From a bacterium (GTDB taxonomy: Bacteria; Cyanobacteriota; Vampirovibrionia; Obscuribacterales; Obscuribacteraceae), in contig JAUIJG010000332.1 in NCBI GenBank assembly GCA_030431355.1, positions 1-5,935 on the forward strand: a stretch of 5,935 nt of DNA, read 5' to 3'. The notes beneath the pieces were generated by a model, which worked only from the letters and a program-made list of their open reading frames with translations, searched no databases and had not been told where the DNA came from. Below, piece by piece: positions 5,911 to 5,935 of the stretch (the first letter of the stretch is position 1; each line of letters starts with the position of its first letter). The position numbers were made by a program, and so were the translations under genes.

Positions 5911-5935
5911 ATTGATACCGCTCCGGACTCCGGAC

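Overview
The window is ordinary bacterial chromosome with dense, intron-free genes, Shine-Dalgarno sites and moderate GC. Nothing phage- or plasmid-like is visible. The lineage cannot be fixed from sequence alone. Several TPR proteins (one with 42-residue kinesin-light-chain-type repeats), frequent TTG starts, a short RecQ and an actinobacterial-type Bax-inhibitor-1 protein would fit a non-proteobacterial environmental lineage, possibly of the Melainabacteria/Obscuribacterales kind. That lineage is a guess.

Layout: positions 1-1974 hold three plus-strand genes. These are a TPR protein cut by the left edge, a two-helix membrane protein with a soluble C-terminal domain, and an uncharacterised lipoprotein. 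Positions 2498-5910 hold three minus-strand genes, read right to left: a short RecQ helicase, an exported eight-repeat TPR protein, and a seven-helix Bax-inhibitor-1/YccA-family membrane protein. The two sets converge on a 523-base gap (1975-2497). That gap carries a long imperfect inverted repeat with an internal hairpin (2114-2199), and farther on a stretch that reads like a frameshifted remnant of a MazG-type nucleotide pyrophosphohydrolase (about 2353-2463).

How the genes work together: four of the six products are membrane-bound, lipid-anchored or exported, or TPR scaffolds, so envelope-related roles are likely for much of the window. RecQ is a DNA-repair helicase and looks functionally unrelated to its neighbours. 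The minus-strand genes have 69- and 107-base gaps, each with a plausible promoter, so they need not form one operon. I found no convincing new system. The most useful leads are the decayed MazG-like segment, the structured convergent intergenic element, the compact RecQ architecture and the unknown plus-strand envelope pair.
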